Part shown: positions 13,121 to 20,892 of the stretch, piece after piece
Layout: every line of letters starts with the position of its first letter
Numbering within the stretch: position 1 is the stretch's first letter
From: a virus
Reading direction: 5' to 3' (one strand)
DNA: 55,436 nt
IMG/VR virus record: IMGVR_UViG_3300005529_000045
Span: 1-55,436 of that record
Program-made: the position numbers and the translations under genes
The notes under the pieces: generated by a model
Seen by the model: only the letters and a program-made list of their open reading frames with translations
What the model was told of the DNA's origin: nothing
The model's database searches: none

Positions 13121-13383
13121 GCCACTCGCGCAGCACCCATCGCGGCGCAAGATGGGCGGGGCAGGGAGAAGCCGTCGTCGCGGCGGCGCAGGACCGGCGT
13201 AAGCCGCCCGATGCCGGGGCGGCGGGCGACGACCTGACGACACTGGCCGGCGCGCTCCGCGCGAAACAGCGGATCGAGCGCTATTGGCGGGAGCGCGGGC
13301 GGGTTGTCCGCTGCACGGTCGCCAAGGGGTTTCTCGGCCTCTTCGAGCTGCGCTCGGACGCGCCGGGGACGCCCTGCCGATGA
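13117..13383 (+). CDS. Hypothetical protein, 88 aa
   Basis: MSHSRSTHRGARWAGQGEAV starts a basic, probably unstructured first half. The second half contains ALRAKQRIERYWRERGRVVR and TVAKGFLGLFELRSDAPG, which reads like a small helix-strand domain. I recall similar ends in other alphaproteobacterial phage proteins but no function. Coupled to both neighbours by ATGA overlaps. Confidence 0.62.
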   Translation: MSHSRSTHRGARWAGQGEAVVAAAQDRRKPPDAGAAGDDLTTLAGALRAKQRIERYWRERGRVVRCTVAKGFLGLFELRSDAPGTPCR

Positions 13384-13715
13384 AGACCGGCTATTTCTGG
13401 ACCACGGGCTCGATCGGCACGTTGATTGCGCTCGCGCGGCGGGGCGAACCCTGGGACTTCATCGCCGCCCAATACTATCCCGATGCGGCAAAGCGGCGGT
13501 CGACGGTCTGCGAAATCTTCCGCCGTTACGCGACCCGGGATGACGTTGCGGCGCGGTCGGCGGCGATCCGCACCCGCAACTGGAACCGCGTGCCCGGCCT
13601 CTCGGCGCGTGCCGACCGGCGGCGCCGGGCGCGCCTGCGGCAGCAGAAACAACCCGACGAGGCCGTGACGCTCCCCGAGCTGCGCAGCCCGTTCGCAGGG
13701 AATTGCTTCCAATGA
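13380..13715 (+). CDS. Hypothetical protein, probable DNA-binding, 111 aa
   Basis: MKTGYFWTTGSIGTLIALAR, then GEPWDFIAAQYYPDAAKRR and STVCEIFRRYATRDDVAARS. The segment WDFIAAQYYPDAAKRRSTVCEIFRRY resembles a helix-turn-helix that reads sparse target sites. It is followed by a very basic tail (ARADRRRRARLRQQKQP). A regulator or DNA-packing accessory is possible, but this is inference from pattern only. ATGA overlap with the next gene. Confidence 0.6.
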   Translation: MKTGYFWTTGSIGTLIALARRGEPWDFIAAQYYPDAAKRRSTVCEIFRRYATRDDVAARSAAIRTRNWNRVPGLSARADRRRRARLRQQKQPDEAVTLPELRSPFAGNCFQ

Positions 13716-13909
13716 CCAAGTGCCACGCCAAGCGGTGCGAGCAAGTCCCGCCCGACGGCAAGCCGTTCTGCGCCCGCCATTGGGCGAGTGTACCGCAGCG
13801 GCTCAAGAGCGAGTGGTATCACCGCGACAAGACGGTCGATCCCACGCTTTTGTTGGACCGTATCGCCGATGGGATCGAGCGGGCCGAATTCGGCGAGCGG
13901 CTCCTCTGA
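13712..13909 (+). CDS. Small Cys/His protein, 65 aa
   Basis: MTKCHAKRCEQVPPDGKPFC starts with C-x4-C...C-x2-H (KPFCARHW), a likely single zinc site within the first 25 residues. Then follow LKSEWYHRDKTVDPTLLLDR and a helical end. Sequences of this kind (PFCARHW) are common as tiny phage proteins. No known activity. Its stop overlaps the next start as TGATG. Confidence 0.7.
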   Translation: MTKCHAKRCEQVPPDGKPFCARHWASVPQRLKSEWYHRDKTVDPTLLLDRIADGIERAEFGERLL

Positions 13910-14691
13910 TGTGCGCGAGCCTTTGTCTCTCGCGCTGGGAACAGGTCGAGACCATCGCTGTCGGCGACCGCCTCTTGGTGTCGCTCGGCGGCGGGTTGTG
14001 GCGCGAGGCCGAATGCGTCGGTTTTTCGGGCGAGGGTGATCACCCGCAAATCACCCGCGATCACCCGAATTCAGCGGGTGATCACCGGGTGATTGCAGGT
14101 GATTTTGAGGTGATCGCAAACGTTTCGCGGCCCTCGTCGCCGCATGCCGCGGCACAGCGCCGTTACAAGGCGAAATGCAAGGCGCTCGGCCGGCCTTACG
14201 GCACGTTGCGGCAGCCCGCAGCCGCGGCTGGCGAGCGGGTGAGGACGGGTGATTTGGCCGCCGCGCCCCAAGAAGAAGAAAGAGAGGAGACTCTCTCTCT
14301 TGCTTACGACGCGCGCGCGAGCGGGCCGCCGCCCTTCCTGCGCAAGGAACGCTGGTGCAGCAGCGTCGTCGGGCGCGCCGCCCAGGCTGGCATGCTGTCG
14401 ACTGACCGCGCCGCCGCGCTCTACCGCGAGCTGATGGCGCTGCGGCCGGACCCGACGATCCCGAATTGGGGGCTGTCGCGGCGGGCCAACGACGAACTCG
14501 ATGCCCTCGACCGGCAGCTGAGAGCGCGCGTGCCGCCGCAGCCGACATTGGCGCTGCCGCCGGTGCTGGTGGCCGCCGCCGAACCGGAGACAGGGCCGCC
14601 GGCGGCGCCACGAAGTCCTGGGCGCGGTCCCGGCCGCTTCATCGCCGGCCGCTGGTACCCGGACGCCGCATTTGCACGCGAGGCAGGATGA
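13909..14691 (+). CDS. Possible replication-initiation protein carrying iterons
   Basis: This 260-aa protein starts MCASLCLSRWEQVETIAVGD. An N-terminal domain of about 40 residues is followed by a region encoded by the repeat cluster (DHP, DHR and VIAGDF-type repeats, residues about 43-70). Then comes a basic linker (RRYKAKCKALGRPYGTLR) and a C-terminal domain with PPFLRKERWCSSVVGRAAQA and LSTDRAAALYRELMALRPD. Iterons inside an initiator gene recall lambda O or plasmid initiators, but I do not recognise the protein itself. The initiator role is inferred from the repeats and from the position between early genes and terminase. Confidence 0.55.
   Translation: MCASLCLSRWEQVETIAVGDRLLVSLGGGLWREAECVGFSGEGDHPQITRDHPNSAGDHRVIAGDFEVIANVSRPSSPHAAAQRRYKAKCKALGRPYGTLRQPAAAAGERVRTGDLAAAPQEEEREETLSLAYDARASGPPPFLRKERWCSSVVGRAAQAGMLSTDRAAALYRELMALRPDPTIPNWGLSRRANDELDALDRQLRARVPPQPTLALPPVLVAAAEPETGPPAAPRSPGRGPGRFIAGRWYPDAAFAREAG
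14034..14253. repeat. Iteron-like cluster, candidate replication origin
   Basis: At least eight copies of GGTGAT (or ATCACC) fall within 14034-14114: GGGTGATCACCC, ATCACCCG twice, CGGGTGAT twice, GGTGATCACC, CAGGTGAT and GAGGTGAT. One more CGGGTGAT lies at 14246-14253. Spacing is about 10-11 bp in several places, and both orientations occur. A purine-rich to pyrimidine-rich inverted stretch (about 14268-14302) follows. The cluster lies in a coding frame. Confidence 0.6.
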
Positions 14692-15242
14692 GCGAGAAGA
14701 CGCCGATCGATATCGAAGCCCTGGTGCAATGGGCCATCGCGCACAGCGTCGCGCCGCGATTGACCGTCGCGAGCCCGCGGGAATTGATGTTCAACCACGG
14801 CTACACGGCGGTGCCAAAGGGTTTCCACGGCGTCTTCGCCGGCGCGATGGCGCGGGTCGAGGGCGGCCGGCTGGCGACCGATATCGACGCCGAGCGTGTG
14901 TTGGCCGCGATCGACCGGCTCGACCCGTTCACGCGGTCGATCGTCCTGGTCAACGCCAAGACCGGGCGGCGGCCGGACTGGATGGAGGGGGTCGAGCCGA
15001 AGCGTATCGCGAAGCGGGTGTACCAGAAGCGCCGCGGCAAGAAGCGGCACCGGCCATCGACGGTCATCGTGTGGGATGTCGAGCCCGCGGCGATTTGCGC
15101 GGCGCGCGAGCTCTACGGGCGCTGGCACAGCGCCCTGACGGGTCTGGCGCGGACCCTGTCCGACCAGCTGATCGCGTGGCAGGTCAACGGGTTGAATGCG
15201 CCGGCGGCGCCCTGGGATCGGGCGCTCGAAAAAGCCGCTTGA
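14688..15242 (+). CDS. Hypothetical protein, 184 aa
   Basis: MSEKTPIDIEALVQWAIAHS is followed by a globular first half (SPRELMFNHGYTAVPKGFHG). A very basic middle (EPKRIAKRVYQKRRGKKRHR, residues about 105-124) and a helical end ICAARELYGRWHSALTGLAR complete it. The basic segment suggests nucleic-acid binding. Its place as the last gene before the HNH-terminase block would suit a late-gene activator or antiterminator, but no known family is visible, so this stays a guess. Confidence 0.62.
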   Translation: MSEKTPIDIEALVQWAIAHSVAPRLTVASPRELMFNHGYTAVPKGFHGVFAGAMARVEGGRLATDIDAERVLAAIDRLDPFTRSIVLVNAKTGRRPDWMEGVEPKRIAKRVYQKRRGKKRHRPSTVIVWDVEPAAICAARELYGRWHSALTGLARTLSDQLIAWQVNGLNAPAAPWDRALEKAA

Positions 15243-15346
15243 CAGGGGGAAAACGCTCCTCACACTTCGGTGCACGAAACGTTGCGGCCCCGGCGATCCC
15301 GCCCAGGGCCGCTTTGTATTTCCAGACCATCCCCGGAGATTGAACC

Positions 15347-15727
15347 ATGCGACCCCAGCCGGGGAAAGCCCGGCTTCGGACATTGCGTCCGCGCATCGAG
15401 ACAATCGACACGCGGAGCGCAAAGGTTCCCGAGAAGGTCGTCGACCCGCACTACCTCAGCCCGGAGCACAGACGCTGGCGCAGCGAGGTGATCCGGCGGG
15501 CCGGCGGACGGTGCGAATTCCCGGGATGCGGCCGGGCCGAACCCCGGATGTTCGCTGACCATATCCGCGAGCTGAAAGACGGCGGCAGTCCACTCGACCC
15601 GGCGAACGGCCAGTGCCTCTGCGGTGCTTGCCATTCGCGCAAGACTATCGCGGCGCGGGAACTGCGGCTGTCGATGCCGGCAGGCACCCCGTCCGGTCAT
15701 GGCGGCAGGGGCCCCAGGGGGGTCTAA
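15347..15727 (+). CDS. HNH endonuclease
   Basis: This 126-aa protein starts MRPQPGKARLRTLRPRIETI. The HNH fold is clear: RAGGRCEFPGCGRAEP (first Cys pair, about residues 48-63), then FADHIRELKDGGSPLDPANG (catalytic His with the D-H pair) and CLCGACHSRKT (second Cys pair and final His). Beside the terminase genes such nucleases often take part in cos cleavage or DNA packaging, as in HK97. GGAG lies before the ATG. Confidence 0.9.
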   Translation: MRPQPGKARLRTLRPRIETIDTRSAKVPEKVVDPHYLSPEHRRWRSEVIRRAGGRCEFPGCGRAEPRMFADHIRELKDGGSPLDPANGQCLCGACHSRKTIAARELRLSMPAGTPSGHGGRGPRGV

Positions 15728-15771
15728 AGTCGGGCATGTTCCCGCCCAGCTACCGCTTGGGAGTCACGCGT

Positions 15772-15786
15772 GCGAAAAATTTTCGC
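15772..15786. repeat. Palindrome upstream of the terminase genes
   Basis: GCGAAAA-A-TTTTCGC has perfect 7-bp arms and is AT-rich in a GC-rich setting, 50 bases before the small terminase start. It may belong to a cos/pac or promoter region. Only its position supports this. Confidence 0.35.
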
Positions 15787-15836
15787 CGCCGAAGATTTGA
15801 AACCCGGCGCTTGAATATCGGAAATCAAAGAAGCCC

Positions 15837-16439
15837 ATGGAACAGCCGCAGTCCCGCCGCGGCGGCCGTCGTCCCGGCGCGGGCCGCAAGCCGAAGGGCT
15901 ACGTCAAGCCGTCCGCCCTCTCTGAGCTGAACAAGGTCAGCGCCCTTGCAACCGAGCCGCCGGAGGAAATCGACGGGGTTGCCCAGCGGTACGCGCGGGA
16001 CGCGGTCGAAGCGCTCGTGAAGCTGCTGTTCTACGGGTCGAGCGAGGCGGCCAAGATCACCGCGGCAAAGGAAATCCTCGACCGCGGTTATGGCAAGCCG
16101 GCGGTCGAGATCGGCGGCGATGCAGCGGTGATGCTGCCCTTCATGGCGGCACCCTCGGCGCCGAGCGTCAGTTCCGATATCCGATCGGAAGCCCGGAAAT
16201 ACGCCAAGCTCGCTATCGAAGTCTTGCGCAAAATTGCGGCTGACGGGTCGAGCGAGACGGCAATCGCCGCCGCATCAAAAGCTCTCCTCGACCGCGGGCT
16301 CGGCACCGTGGGCAAGGCACGGATGCCGGACGAGCAACGGGATCGCCCCTTGGGCAAGAAGGAAGAGGCAGCGCGAGCTGCCGAGGCCGCAGCAACCGGC
16401 CGTTACGCAACCCCGCCGGCACCCCGGCTGATGAACTGA
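15837..16439 (+). CDS. terS: Terminase small subunit
   Basis: This 200-aa protein starts MEQPQSRRGGRRPGAGRKPK, the basic GGRRPGAGRKP lead typical of phage small terminases. Two internally related helical segments follow (KITAAKEILDRGYGKPAVEI at about residues 77-96 and TAIAAASKALLDRGLGTVGK at about 140-159). This looks like a duplicated DNA-recognition unit. It binds the packaging site and hands DNA to the large subunit encoded seven bases downstream. The C-terminal 35 residues are Ala/Arg-rich and probably flexible. Confidence 0.85.
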   Translation: MEQPQSRRGGRRPGAGRKPKGYVKPSALSELNKVSALATEPPEEIDGVAQRYARDAVEALVKLLFYGSSEAAKITAAKEILDRGYGKPAVEIGGDAAVMLPFMAAPSAPSVSSDIRSEARKYAKLAIEVLRKIAADGSSETAIAAASKALLDRGLGTVGKARMPDEQRDRPLGKKEEAARAAEAAATGRYATPPAPRLMN

Positions 16440-16446
16440 GAGCCGC

Positions 16447-18174
16447 ATGACCCCGCAGTGGACGACCGCTTGCCCTGATTGGGCCGAGCGGATCGTCGCC
16501 GAAAAATCGCTGATCCCGTTCGCGCCGCTTTTCCCCGGGGAAGCGGCGGCGGCGCTTGACGTGTTCAAGACGCTGCGGATCGTCGATGCCGCGGGGAAGC
16601 CGACCTTCGGGGAGGCAGCAAGGCCCTGGATTTTGGATTTCGTCTCGGCCGTGTTTGGCGCCTATGACGCCGAGACGGGACGCCGGCTGATCCAGCACTT
16701 CCTGTTGCTGATCAGCAAGAAGAACGGCAAATCCACTCTGGCCGCCGGGATCATGGTGACGGCGCTGATCCGCAATTGGCGCGAATCGGGCGAGTTTTAT
16801 ATCCTGGCGCCGACCAAGGAGACGGCCGACAATTCCTATAAGCCGGCTTGCGACATGGTCCTCGCCGATCCGGAGCTGCGGGTGATCCTGAAGCCCTCGG
16901 CCGGGCGCGTCATCGAGCACCGCAACACCGGAGCCTTCCTCAAGGTGGTTGCGGCCGACAGCGAAACCGTCTCGGGCAAGAAGACGATCGGCCTCCTCGT
17001 CGACGAGCTCTGGCTGTTCGGGAAGCGCGCGGCCGCGGCCAACATCCTGCTCGAAGCCGAAGGCGGCCTCGCGTCGCGCCCGGAAGGGTTCGTGATCTAT
17101 CTCTCAACCCAATCGGACGAGAAGCCGGCCGGCGTCTTCGCGCAGCAGCTCGAGGAGTTCCGGGATATCCGCGATGGGAAGGTCGAGGAGCCGAGCAAGT
17201 TGCCGGTGATCTACGAATTCCCGGAGCCGCTGCTCAAGGACGAGGCGTATCTGAGGCCCGAGAACTGGTACGTCACCAACCCCAACCTCGGGGCATCCGT
17301 CAGCGAACGGTGGATTGCGACAAAACTGGCCGAGGCGGAGCGTGCCGGCCGGGCGAATGTGGTGGGGCTCTGTGCGAAGCACCTCAACGTCCAGGTCGGG
17401 ACGGCGATCCGCATCGACGGCTGGGCCGGGGCGCTCGTCTGGGATCGCGGCATCGACAAGACGCTGACCTTGGAGACGCTGCTGCAGCGCAGCGAGGTCG
17501 TCACGGTCGGGATTGACGGCGGTGGCCTTGACGACCTGCTCGGGATCGCCGTGGTCGGGCGGGAGAAGGGCACGAAACGGTGGCTTTGCTGGGCGCACGC
17601 GCTGATCTCGGACATCGGCATCGAGCGGCGCAAGGCGAACATCGTCGATTACGACAAGTTCGAAGCGCAGGGTGACCTGACGAAATTCGTCTACCTGCCG
17701 CCCGAGCAATTGGCGGGAGCCCAGATCCTCGCGCCCAACATCCAATACATCGTCGATCTGGTCGAGAAGGTCAGGGGCACCGGACTTCTCGCCTCCGTCG
17801 GGGTGGACGCCGCAGGAATTGGCGCGATTGTCGATGCGCTTGAGGCGATCGGGGTGTCGCAGGAGGCGGACCAACTCACGGGCATACCGCAGGGCATCCG
17901 CCTGATGGGCGCCATCAAGACGGTCGAAATCAAGCTCGCCGGCTACGGCTTCCTGCACCCCGGGGCAGACATGCTCGCATGGTGCGTCGGGAACCTGAAG
18001 GTCGTGCCGACCCCGACGGCGATGCGCGTTGCCCGGGACGAGGCCGGCTTCGGCAAGATCGACCCCGCGATCGCGATGTTCAACGCCGCGGCGTTGATGA
18101 GCCTCAACCCCGAGCCGCGCGGCAGGTCGATCTGGGATCGACCCGAATTGTGGGCCGAGGTCAACGTCGCCTGA
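16447..18174 (+). CDS. terL: Terminase large subunit (packaging ATPase-nuclease)
   Basis: This 575-aa enzyme is full length for HK97-type large terminases. Walker A-like SKKNGKST lies at residues 90-97, Walker B IGLLVDELWL ends in Asp-Glu at 186-187, and APTKETA at 121-127 is the family's early motif. The C-terminal nuclease domain shows VTVGIDGGGLDDLLGI (metal-binding Asp, about residue 355) and SVGVDAAGIGAIVDAL (about 450). It pumps DNA into the prohead and cuts it. Its stop overlaps the portal start (TGATG). Confidence 0.95.
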   Translation: MTPQWTTACPDWAERIVAEKSLIPFAPLFPGEAAAALDVFKTLRIVDAAGKPTFGEAARPWILDFVSAVFGAYDAETGRRLIQHFLLLISKKNGKSTLAAGIMVTALIRNWRESGEFYILAPTKETADNSYKPACDMVLADPELRVILKPSAGRVIEHRNTGAFLKVVAADSETVSGKKTIGLLVDELWLFGKRAAAANILLEAEGGLASRPEGFVIYLSTQSDEKPAGVFAQQLEEFRDIRDGKVEEPSKLPVIYEFPEPLLKDEAYLRPENWYVTNPNLGASVSERWIATKLAEAERAGRANVVGLCAKHLNVQVGTAIRIDGWAGALVWDRGIDKTLTLETLLQRSEVVTVGIDGGGLDDLLGIAVVGREKGTKRWLCWAHALISDIGIERRKANIVDYDKFEAQGDLTKFVYLPPEQLAGAQILAPNIQYIVDLVEKVRGTGLLASVGVDAAGIGAIVDALEAIGVSQEADQLTGIPQGIRLMGAIKTVEIKLAGYGFLHPGADMLAWCVGNLKVVPTPTAMRVARDEAGFGKIDPAIAMFNAAALMSLNPEPRGRSIWDRPELWAEVNVA

Positions 18175-19577
18175 TGTTCGACGGCCTGTTGTCGTTCGGG
18201 CGGAACGCGCCGCCGCGGGAACGCATCGAGCCGACGTTTTCCGCGTCGTCGCCCGAGAACCCGTCAACCAATCTCGCCGACCCGGCCTCCTGGCTCTACG
18301 ACTGGGCGAGCGGGGGCCTACCGACCTCGTTCGGGCCGCACGTCTCCGAGCGCACCGCAATGGCGTGCTCAGCGGTCTACCGCAGCGTGTCTTTGCTGTC
18401 GGGGATCATCGCCAGCCTGCCGCTCAAGGTCTACAGGCGCACGCCCGATGGGCGCGAAGAGGTGCCGGACCATCCGCTGGCCACCTTGTTGCAGGTTGCT
18501 CCCTATCCAGGCCAGGCGATGACCGCGTTTGTCTGGCGGGAACTCTGGGGCGTCAACGAGCTGCTGTGGGGCAACCACTATTCAGTCAAACGGTACAACG
18601 GCTCCGGCAAGTTGATCGGGTTCGAGGCGGCCCTTCCCTGGGAGACCGAGGTCTACAAGCTCGACGGGCGCAACAAGTACCGCTTCTTCTGGCCTTACGG
18701 CACGGTCGAGCGCCCCACAAACGAAGGGCTGACCGAATGGCTTGACCAGGACGATGTCCTGCACATCCCGGGCCTCGGGTTCAACGGTATCATCGGGGTA
18801 TCGCGCATCCGGGCAAATGCTCGCAGCTCTGTTGCGCTGTCGATGATGCTCCTGGAGCAAATCGGGCGCGTGCACGAAAACGCGGCAAAGCCATCGGGTC
18901 TCGCGACTCCACCCAAAGGCATTTCACCGGAGGGCTTCAAAAGATTCGTCGCGCAGTTCAGCGAGACGAATACCGGCCGCAGCAACGCCGGCAAGGTCAT
19001 TTTTGGCGACGAAGGGACGAGCTTCACGCCGTTCCAGATGACGCCCGAGGACCTGCATACGATCGAGCTGATGCGGTACGGCGTCGCCGACATCTCGCGG
19101 TTCTTTGGTGTGCCGCTGCATCTGCTGAACGAGACCGACAAATCCACATCGTGGGGGTCGGGCCTCAGTGAGCAGACGCTCGCCTTCCTGATCTACAGTG
19201 TCGAGCCCGACCTCGGCCGGATCGAGGCCGAGATGAACTACAAGCTTTTCACCCGCCCCGATGGACGGCGAGCGGACTATTACATCGAGTTTGATCGGGA
19301 CGGCCTCCTCGCAATGGATCCGGTCAAGGCGGCGCAGATCGCGCAAACCGAAATTGCGAGCGGCACGCTGCTGATCAACGAGCGCCGGCGCCACAAGAAC
19401 CGGCCGCCGGTCGAGAATGGCGACGAGCCGCTCATCAACTCGACCAACGTCCCGTTGAGCAAAATCTTCGAGCCGGGCGCGCAGCCGCGTCAGGACCCGA
19501 TCCAGGCCGATCCGCTGGCGCCAAAACCCGACGTGGGCGCGCCGGAACCGGATGGTGGCGGCCAGGCCACGACCTAG
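18174..19577 (+). CDS. Portal protein (HK97 family)
   Basis: This 467-aa protein starts MFDGLLSFGRNAPPRERIEP. The portal signature includes AVYRSVSLLSGIIASLPLKV (about residues 64-83), HPLATLLQVAPYPGQAMTAF, DVLHIPGLGFNGIIGVSRIR and FGVPLHLLNETDKSTSWGSG, which are core elements of HK97-type portals. It forms the twelve-subunit ring at the capsid vertex, through which terminase drives DNA. The C-terminal 40 residues are Pro-rich. Overlap with terL shows translational coupling. Confidence 0.95.
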   Translation: MFDGLLSFGRNAPPRERIEPTFSASSPENPSTNLADPASWLYDWASGGLPTSFGPHVSERTAMACSAVYRSVSLLSGIIASLPLKVYRRTPDGREEVPDHPLATLLQVAPYPGQAMTAFVWRELWGVNELLWGNHYSVKRYNGSGKLIGFEAALPWETEVYKLDGRNKYRFFWPYGTVERPTNEGLTEWLDQDDVLHIPGLGFNGIIGVSRIRANARSSVALSMMLLEQIGRVHENAAKPSGLATPPKGISPEGFKRFVAQFSETNTGRSNAGKVIFGDEGTSFTPFQMTPEDLHTIELMRYGVADISRFFGVPLHLLNETDKSTSWGSGLSEQTLAFLIYSVEPDLGRIEAEMNYKLFTRPDGRRADYYIEFDRDGLLAMDPVKAAQIAQTEIASGTLLINERRRHKNRPPVENGDEPLINSTNVPLSKIFEPGAQPRQDPIQADPLAPKPDVGAPEPDGGGQATT

Positions 19578-19590
19578 GGGGCAACTCCGG

Positions 19591-20826
19591 ATGCGACGCT
19601 ATGAAGCCCGCGAAGCGCGGTTCTCCAATCGCGCGCTCAGCAATTATGCCGCCGCTGGCCTGCCGGAAACGTTCGGCATCCGCGCTTTTGGCGGCGAGAC
19701 TGAAATCCTGCTCTATGACGAGATCGGGTACTGGGGCGTCAACGCCAAGGATTTTGCGCTCGCGCTCGGCCAGGTCCCGGAAGGGATGCCCATCCACCTG
19801 CGGATCAATTCGCCGGGCGGCGACGTGTTCGATGGCCTGGCGATCTATAATGCCCTCATCGGCCGCAAATCGCAGCTGCGGATCACGATCGACGGCATCG
19901 CCGCATCGGCGGCCTCCTTTATCGCGATGGCCGGGTCGCGGGTCGAAATGCCGCCGCAGGCGATGCTGATGATCCACAACGCCTGGGGCGGTTGCATCGG
20001 CAACCGCAACGACATGATCGAGGTGGCGGCGGTCCTCGAAAAGATCGACGGCATGATTGCCGAGACCTATGCGGCCAAGAGCGGCGGCGATAAGGCCGCA
20101 CTCGCTGCCGCGATGGACGCCGAGACCTGGTACACGCCGGCGGAAGCGAAAGCGGCTGGCCTCTGCGACGCGATCCTCGGCGAAGATGCGCAGCAGGCGG
20201 CTCGTGTGGCCGCTCGCAGTCTCGGCCACCGTATCGCCGCGCTGTCGCGCCGGCCGCGTGCGGCAGACCAGGATTTGCCCGATTACGACCCTGACGGCGA
20301 TGGCGACAACGACGCCGAGGAGGCGCTCGGCCATATCAACACCGCCTGTGCCGTGCTGGCCTCGGCGATGGATTGCCTGACGGGCGGGGGCGGTGCGTCC
20401 GCGCGATTGCGCGCCGCAGCGACCGAAGCCGAGTGGGTCTGCGGCGCCGATGAAAAACTGCCGATTGACCAGTCGGACACGTGGGATGGTCCGGCCGCAG
20501 CGGAACGCATGCTCGACGCTGCCGGCTTTAATGGCAATTCGCCCGATCCCGCCAAGGCGAAGCGCGGGTTTCTTGCCTGGGATCACCACAACCCGAACCT
20601 CAAGGGCAGCTACAAGCTGCCCTTCGCCGATGTCGTCGGCGGGGAACTGAAGGCGGTGCGCGGCGGCATCGACGCCGCGGCGTCCCGGCTGCCGCAAACC
20701 GACATCCCGGCCGACGTGAAGCAACGGGCACGCGACGTGCTTGATGCCTACGAAAGCCGGATGCGGAAAGCGGCCGATCTGAAACAGCTCGCGGCCGCGC
20801 GCCAACGCCAGGCCGAAGCGGCTTAA
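19591..20826 (+). CDS. ClpP-like prohead protease with C-terminal extension
   Basis: I chose ATG 19591, which follows an AGGGGG ribosome site; an earlier in-frame ATG at 19552 lies inside the portal gene. Residues about 20-200 are a ClpP-type serine protease: IRAFGGETEILLYDEIGYWG, INSPGGDVFDGLAIYNAL, catalytic Ser in IDGIAASAASFIAMAG and His in QAMLMIHNAWGG. After an acidic linker (YDPDGDGDND) a second domain of about 180 residues follows (LPIDQSDTWDGPAAAERML, FLAWDHHNPNLKGSYKLPFA). The protease matures the head. The extra domain may be a scaffold or a substrate-like part. At 411 aa it is well above the usual size. Confidence 0.9.
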   Translation: MRRYEAREARFSNRALSNYAAAGLPETFGIRAFGGETEILLYDEIGYWGVNAKDFALALGQVPEGMPIHLRINSPGGDVFDGLAIYNALIGRKSQLRITIDGIAASAASFIAMAGSRVEMPPQAMLMIHNAWGGCIGNRNDMIEVAAVLEKIDGMIAETYAAKSGGDKAALAAAMDAETWYTPAEAKAAGLCDAILGEDAQQAARVAARSLGHRIAALSRRPRAADQDLPDYDPDGDGDNDAEEALGHINTACAVLASAMDCLTGGGGASARLRAAATEAEWVCGADEKLPIDQSDTWDGPAAAERMLDAAGFNGNSPDPAKAKRGFLAWDHHNPNLKGSYKLPFADVVGGELKAVRGGIDAAASRLPQTDIPADVKQRARDVLDAYESRMRKAADLKQLAAARQRQAEAA

Positions 20827-20892
20827 CCGAATGCCCTGACGGCGCGCGCAGGGCTCCCTCAATCCGCGCCACGTTCCATCACGGAGAGGTCG

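Noticed and set aside
15728-15836. cos packaging site beside the small terminase gene
   Set aside because: The AT-rich palindrome is suggestive, but nothing else (staggered-cut symmetry, repeated terminase sites) supports it. It was recorded only as a repeat.
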